This document shows, piece after piece, positions 49,097 through 53,894 of a stretch of 53,894 bases of DNA. The position numbers and the translations under genes were made by a program. The stretch spans positions 1-53,894 of the forward strand of contig MU401691.1 in the NCBI GenBank assembly GCA_022579005.1, given 5' to 3'. Within the stretch, counting starts at the first letter, position 1, and each line of letters starts with the position of its first letter. Source of the stretch: Poronia punctata. Lineage: Eukaryota; Ascomycota; Sordariomycetes; Xylariales; Xylariaceae. The notes below the pieces were generated by a model, which saw nothing but the letters and a program-made list of their open reading frames with translations, searched no databases and was not told the DNA's origin.

Positions 49097-49292
49097 TAGT
49101 AAAAAGAACTATAAAGTAGTATAGTAAATTCTATAAATTAATAATGTAAAAAAAAGAAATTTAGCAAGGTTAGGTTAATTAGTTATTACTTAACTAATTA
49201 ACCTTAGTGCGCTAGTCCTTATTTAATTTAGCTATCTAATCTATAGGCTACAGGACCTTATTTTTTAGGTCCCTTTATAATACGTTATATTA
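49097..49292 (-). repeat. Gypsy-2 5' LTR of element F
   Basis: A 196-bp LTR, a direct repeat of 41376-41571. It is slightly less mutated, keeping GTGCGCTAGTCC, GGCTACAGGACC and GGTCCC. GGTCC and GGACC here form a small inverted repeat around TTATTTTTTA (49254-49273). Confidence 0.9.
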
Positions 49293-52200
49293 ACTATATT
49301 GCTTTTATATTAATTAAGTTAACTTACTATAAAAAGCTTAACTACTTATTATATGCTAATAACTTTATAAAACTATTTATAATTATTAAATTTATAGGTA
49401 TATAAACTACTTAAAGCATTTTATTAATTACTTTTTACTATAACTAATAATTATATATATTAACATGCTATAATTTTATTTTTAATATAGTAATATCTTT
49501 ATTAACTAAACTAATTATTTATTAGTTATTATACTTAATAGTAATACGCTTAGTTTTTAAATTAATACTAAGCTTATAAACAAGCTAACTAATAAACATA
49601 GCTTTTTTTGCAGCTTAAGCTAACGTAAAAAGCTTTGCTTTAATAGTAAAAATAATAACTATATTTTATTTATTTACTTGCTAGCTAATAAGTTTTTTTA
49701 AAAAAGTTATAGCGTAAGCTTTCAAGCTTTTTTAGTTAATAATATTGTTTATAAAAAATAAATTGCTAGCTATATTAAGCTTATTTTTATTACTATACTA
49801 TAAGGCAAAATGTTAATTTATATAAAAATAGTTTAATACTTAGTTAGCAGCAGTTTAGTAAGCTAAAAAAAAGTTATTATTAAATTATAATAATTATAAA
49901 CTAGTAAAAGCTATATTTAGCTTTATAATAATTGCTACGTATATAATAAATTTAATTTTTTACTAGTAGTAATAAAGTTTTTTTAAAGTAGCTATTTTAT
50001 TATAAAAAAGCAGCTTAATAGATTTTATTAGTATAAAAAGCAATTTATTAAAAAAGTTACTTAACTTATATATTTTCTTAATATAAGCAAACTAAAATAG
50101 CTAAATTAAGCTTTATTAATAATTATAAATAATTTTTACTTTTAAAAACTATTTTAAATTATAGCCTTTTATTAGTTAATACTATTTTTTAATTATTTAA
50201 TGCTTTTAAAAGCTTTAATTTTTTAAAACTTTTAATAAGCAACTATAAAGTTGTTAATATAAATAAAAATAAAAATTTGATTTTTTATATAATAATAGCG
50301 CTTATAAAGCACTAGCTTAAATTTAAGCTTTTTAAGCATAGATATAAGCTTTTTTTACTATAAAAGCAATAATTCTTTTAAACTATAAAGTGCTTTAAAA
50401 AGCTTTAAAATAAAGCTAAACTTTTTATACTTATAAAGCATTTTTATATATATATTTTTATAAAGCGTTGCGTTAATAAAAGCATTAACTATATTATATT
50501 ATTTTATTTTAAAGTTAAACTTAGCTATAATAGCTATAAAAGTTTTAAAAAATCTGTTTATAAGTATAAAAGCATATATTGTTTTACTTTTATATATAAG
50601 CTATTAATTATTATATATAACTAACTAAGCTTTGCTTTTTAAATAAAAGCTTTTTTTATTAAACTTATAAACGTATATTTATATATAGTTTAAAATTTAT
50701 TAATTTCTAGCTATAAAAGCAATAACTTTTTTTAAAAGCTTATTTAATTATAACTTTTTAAATAAACTTTTTTAGCTTTTATAAACTTACTTTTTAAAAA
50801 ATAACTTAAAAGCTTTTTATAAAAGCGTAAAAAAAGTAAAAGCTTACTTTAATATAGTAAAATATTATTTTATATATTTTTTTAAAATTTAACTATAATA
50901 GCTATTTTTTATAATTTCCACCTTTTTAAAAAGTGCTTTTAAAATAATATAAAAATTGCTTTAACGCTTTAACTTTATTAGCTTTGCTTACTAGCATATT
51001 GTGCTTAAGTTTAAAAGTATATAAGCGTTTAGTATTAAACGTAGCTTTTTAGCACTTTGTTTATTTATTTACTTTAATACAAGCTTTTTAGCTTAACTTT
51101 AATAATTTAATATAAAGCTTAGTAAAGCAAGTTAAAAAATTATTATAATGCTTATTAATAAATAGTCTTGCTTAGCTTTTATAAAAGTAAAGTAAAAAAT
51201 TATTATAACGCTTATTAAAATTAGCATTTTTAATTACTATAAGCATTATAGCATTTAAAAGTAAATATAAAAGTAATAAATAAAGTTAAAATTTTAAGTT
51301 AGTATAAAAGTAATTAGTTTTACTAAATTTAAAGTTTATTATATTTTTAATAGCTTGCTTATTATTTACGCTACTAATAGTATTTAAATTATATTTAAAA
51401 CTTTTATATTTTTTTTATTTTTATAAAAGTTAAAGCTATAAAGCTTAGTTTTAAAAATTAAAAGTTTATTTAAAAAATTAATAAAAAATTTACAATTAAA
51501 TATTTAAGGCTTATTTTTTAGTTTTTTAAGCTTTTTATTAAATATTTAGTTTTTATTAAATTTTATATTTTTAGTATAAATTATATAATTAGTTAAAAGA
51601 TTTTAAATTTTATAAATATTAATTAACTTATAGCTAATAAAATAACTTATTTAAGCTTTAAAGCTTAGTTTTAAAAATTTTTTCTTTTTTTTTACATTAG
51701 CAATAAAAGCGTAAGCTTTATACTTATAAACTTATAAATAATTTAAATATAATTTCTTAGTTTTAATATAGCTATTTTAAGCGCTAAAGTAAATATAAAA
51801 ACGTTTATATAATATTTTTTAGTTAAATATATATTTAAGTATTTAGTTTACTAAGTATATAATAGCTTTATTAATTTTAATTTATAAGCTTTTAAAAAGC
51901 TTTGCGCTAGCTTTTATATACTAAGCACGCTTTTTAACTATTTAACTAAATTGTTTAGCAGCGCTATTTTAAGCTTAAATATTTAAAGCTAAAATTTTAA
52001 ATATAATAAACTTTTTATTAATAAAATAATTTTTAACTTTATAAAACTATAATAATTGCTTATTTAACTTAATTATATTAACTTGTTTACTATAAACTAT
52101 TTTAACTTTTAATATAAACATTTTAAGTATTTTTAATATTATATTTACTTTAAAGTTTAATAAATAATAATTAAACAAATACCTTAAATATCTTTTAGTT

Positions 52201-53405
52201 ATAAGTAATATTAATACTTTACTTTTAATACCTTTATTATATAAGTACTAGTTTATAGCAATATATTTAAATAAGTAATTTAACTGTTTTTTTAATACTT
52301 TATTAATTTAATTTTTAAGCTTTTTATATATATAGCTTAAACAGTTTGTTAATTTAATGCTTTAGTTTAAAAAATTTTTAATTTTTATTTTTTTTGCTTA
52401 GCTAACTAAGTAATAAATAGCGTTAAGCTTTAAATAGCTAAGTTAAAAATACTATTAAAAAGAATTTGCTTTAAACGCTAGTTTTTTAGTATATATTGTT
52501 AGCAAGTTTTTTTAAGCATAAAAAAAAGCTTTATTTATGCTTAAAAGTAAATATTTTAAAATATATTATTTATACTAGTTTTATATACAATATAGTTATA
52601 AGCTATTTATTTTTTAAAAGTAGCTTTTAAGTAGCTTTATATTTTATTAAATCTTTTTTTAACTTAAAGTTTTAAATAAAACAAAATTTGTTATAAAATT
52701 AAAATAGTAAGCTATATTTTTAAGCTATAAAGTAAAAAGCTTTAAAGTGCTTTAAACTATTATATTAACGTTTTTATATGCTTAAATTAGCATAACTATA
52801 TTACTAGCATATATAAAGTCTTTATTAAGTACATTTTTAACATTATAAAAATAACTTATTTTATTAAATATATAAAAAGTAAATTTTAAGTTAAAAATAG
52901 TAAAACTTTTTAAAAAATATAAGCTACCTTTTTGTTATTTGCTAGCTTTAAAGCTAGCGTAGGTAATAACCTGTTTTAATTATTTTCTTCTTTTTTTACG
53001 TAGGCTTTTTATTAATTTTAATTTTTTTATACTTATTTTTATAATTTTGCAAGCCTTAATTCTTTTTTTAAGCTTAAAGTCGTATTTTACTTTTAGCTTA
53101 ATATAATTAGCAATTTAAGTGTTTATTATAAAATCTTTACTAGCATTTTTTAAAAAAGAATACTAGCAATTAAATAAATTATAAAAAGCTTTATATATAA
53201 AACAAACCTTTTTAGTATTAAAAGTATTTTTTAAGTCTTTTTTGTTAATATAGTAGTGCTTTTATAAGCAAAGCTTTTACTATAGCTATAAAGTATAAAT
53301 TTACTATAGGCTTTATAGCCTTTTTCTTTATTTATTAAGAATAATACTAAAGCTTTATCTTTTAATTTCTTTTTTTTATTAGTTATACTTTTTTTATTAA
53401 AAGTT

Positions 53406-53894
53406 TAATAATAAGTTGCAGCAAACAAAGTAGATTAGAATAGGTGCAAAGCATTAAAAGTAAAACTATATGCTTAAAAATATAATATAATTAATTATAA
53501 TTTATAAAAGTATTTAACTAGGTTTAAAGTGCTTTATATATTTTTAGTACTTTTTAAGTATAGGTATATATTATATAATAGTTTAAAATATGCGCAGCAT
53601 ATTTTACTTTATTTAAAATAAGTTTACTATATACTTAGTTACTTAAAGTACTTTTAATACTTTTAAATTTAAGTTATATACTTTATTTATTATATACTTT
53701 TTATTTAAAGCTAACTATTATAAATAGTTTTAAATATTAAGTAGTAAAATAATATAAGTAAATAAAAGGAAATTGTTATAAATAAAATAATAGTGTTAAT
53801 ATATATAAGCTAATTTTTAAATATGTTTGCATATTTAAAATATATTATAAAAATTGCAAAGTGCTAGTAATTATATAAATGCTAGCAATTTTTA
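53406..53894. other. AT-rich DNA beyond the Copia-1 break
   Basis: Sequence unrelated to the rest of Copia-1 begins here with AATAATAAGTTGCAGCAAAC. It is slightly less A/T-converted in its first 40 bases. It may be another inserted element or the point of truncation. No gene is visible and the window ends. Confidence 0.5.

Larger units (their letters stand above)
41376..49292 (-). mobile_element. Ty3/Gypsy retrotransposon Gypsy-2 (F), full length, RIP-killed
   Basis: A 7917-bp element with 196-bp direct LTRs (41376-41571 and 49097-49292). The 5-bp target duplication is GCTAT at 41371-41375 and ACTAT at 49293-49297, a single G-to-A difference. The reverse complement of about 44286-44312 reads A-F-I-N-N-I-I-I-F, the Gypsy AFIDDI reverse-transcriptase box with Asp turned to Asn. 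It is followed by a decayed HLKH...VF segment and a K-K-x-x-x-x-Y-x-x-V-x-L-L-x-F-like segment, as in fungal Gypsy elements. Sense is therefore minus: gag at about 46-48.2 kb, RT near 44.3 kb, and RNase H and integrase to the left. A T-rich, low-complexity gag C-terminus lies near 46.4-46.7 kb. No frame is intact. Confidence 0.88.
40980..53405 (-). mobile_element. Ty1/Copia retrotransposon Copia-1 (G), interrupted and 5'-broken
   Basis: The left LTR (40980-41202) begins TGTTAAAACTT and matches 5316-5538. The interior follows element E to 41375, is split by the Gypsy-2 insertion, and resumes at 49293-53405. That part is co-linear with E at about 5711-6259 joined to 12865-16412, without the Gypsy-1 element. 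The minus-strand F-I-Y-I-N-N-F-I-V-A-Y box (decayed YVDD) is at about 50238-50272. Identity to E ends abruptly at about 53405 within a shared TTATTAAAAGTT. The gag-side end and the second LTR are therefore missing, or lie beyond another insertion. Confidence 0.87.

Noticed and set aside
1..53894. Centromere or telomere
   Set aside because: Nested RIP-damaged elements are compatible with a fungal centromere, but nothing in the sequence decides it. Intact genes lie within, no telomeric repeat is present, and CENP-A mapping would be needed.

Overview
The window looks like a repeat-rich, AT-rich compartment of a filamentous ascomycete (Pezizomycotina) genome. Two GC-balanced islands carry genes with short GT-AG introns and CTRAY-type branch sites. 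One gene is recognisably fungal Inp1 (peroxisome inheritance). About 46 of the 54 kb is almost pure A/T, and the remaining G and C sit mainly in AGC/GCT/ACT/AGT contexts with CpA/TpG nearly absent. That is the expected footprint of repeat-induced point mutation (RIP).

The AT-rich DNA is not featureless. Copies of the same sequence recur, and aligning them by eye resolves three LTR-retrotransposon families. Gypsy-1 has LTRs of about 245 bp and is about 6.6 kb long. Copia-1 has 223-bp LTRs and is about 5.6 kb. Gypsy-2 has 194-196-bp LTRs and is about 7.9 kb. Decayed reverse-transcriptase reading frames, with Asp codons turned to Asn and Trp/Gln codons to stops, give the superfamily and strand of each.

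Layout. 1-5310: degraded repeats, including a Gypsy-2 5' end (LTR 1624-1817). 5316-17538: a Copia-1 element (minus strand) split by a complete Gypsy-1 element (6260-12864, plus strand); both have target-site duplications. 17544-17945: a small island that escaped RIP, holding a 29/34-bp alternating minisatellite and a palindrome. About 17950-19745: an older Copia-1 copy (plus strand). 19860-22620: gene island 1 with Inp1 on the minus strand. 22640-24065: unassigned AT-rich DNA. 24065-34866: two Gypsy-1 3' fragments, the second split by a complete opposite-strand Gypsy-1 (27118-33695). 35290-39160: gene island 2 with a two-exon NYN-domain (PIN-like nuclease fold) gene. 39160-40979: degraded repeats with a small GC-rich relic. 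40980-53405: a Copia-1 element split by a complete Gypsy-2 (41376-49292) and broken at its far end. 53406-53894: unassigned.

The two genes are unrelated in function and are simply two surviving single-copy loci in a transposon graveyard. I see no operon, CRISPR array, rRNA, tRNA or biosynthetic cluster. I did not find a convincing new biological system. The most informative features are the reconstructable insertion history and the RIP-spared minisatellite island.
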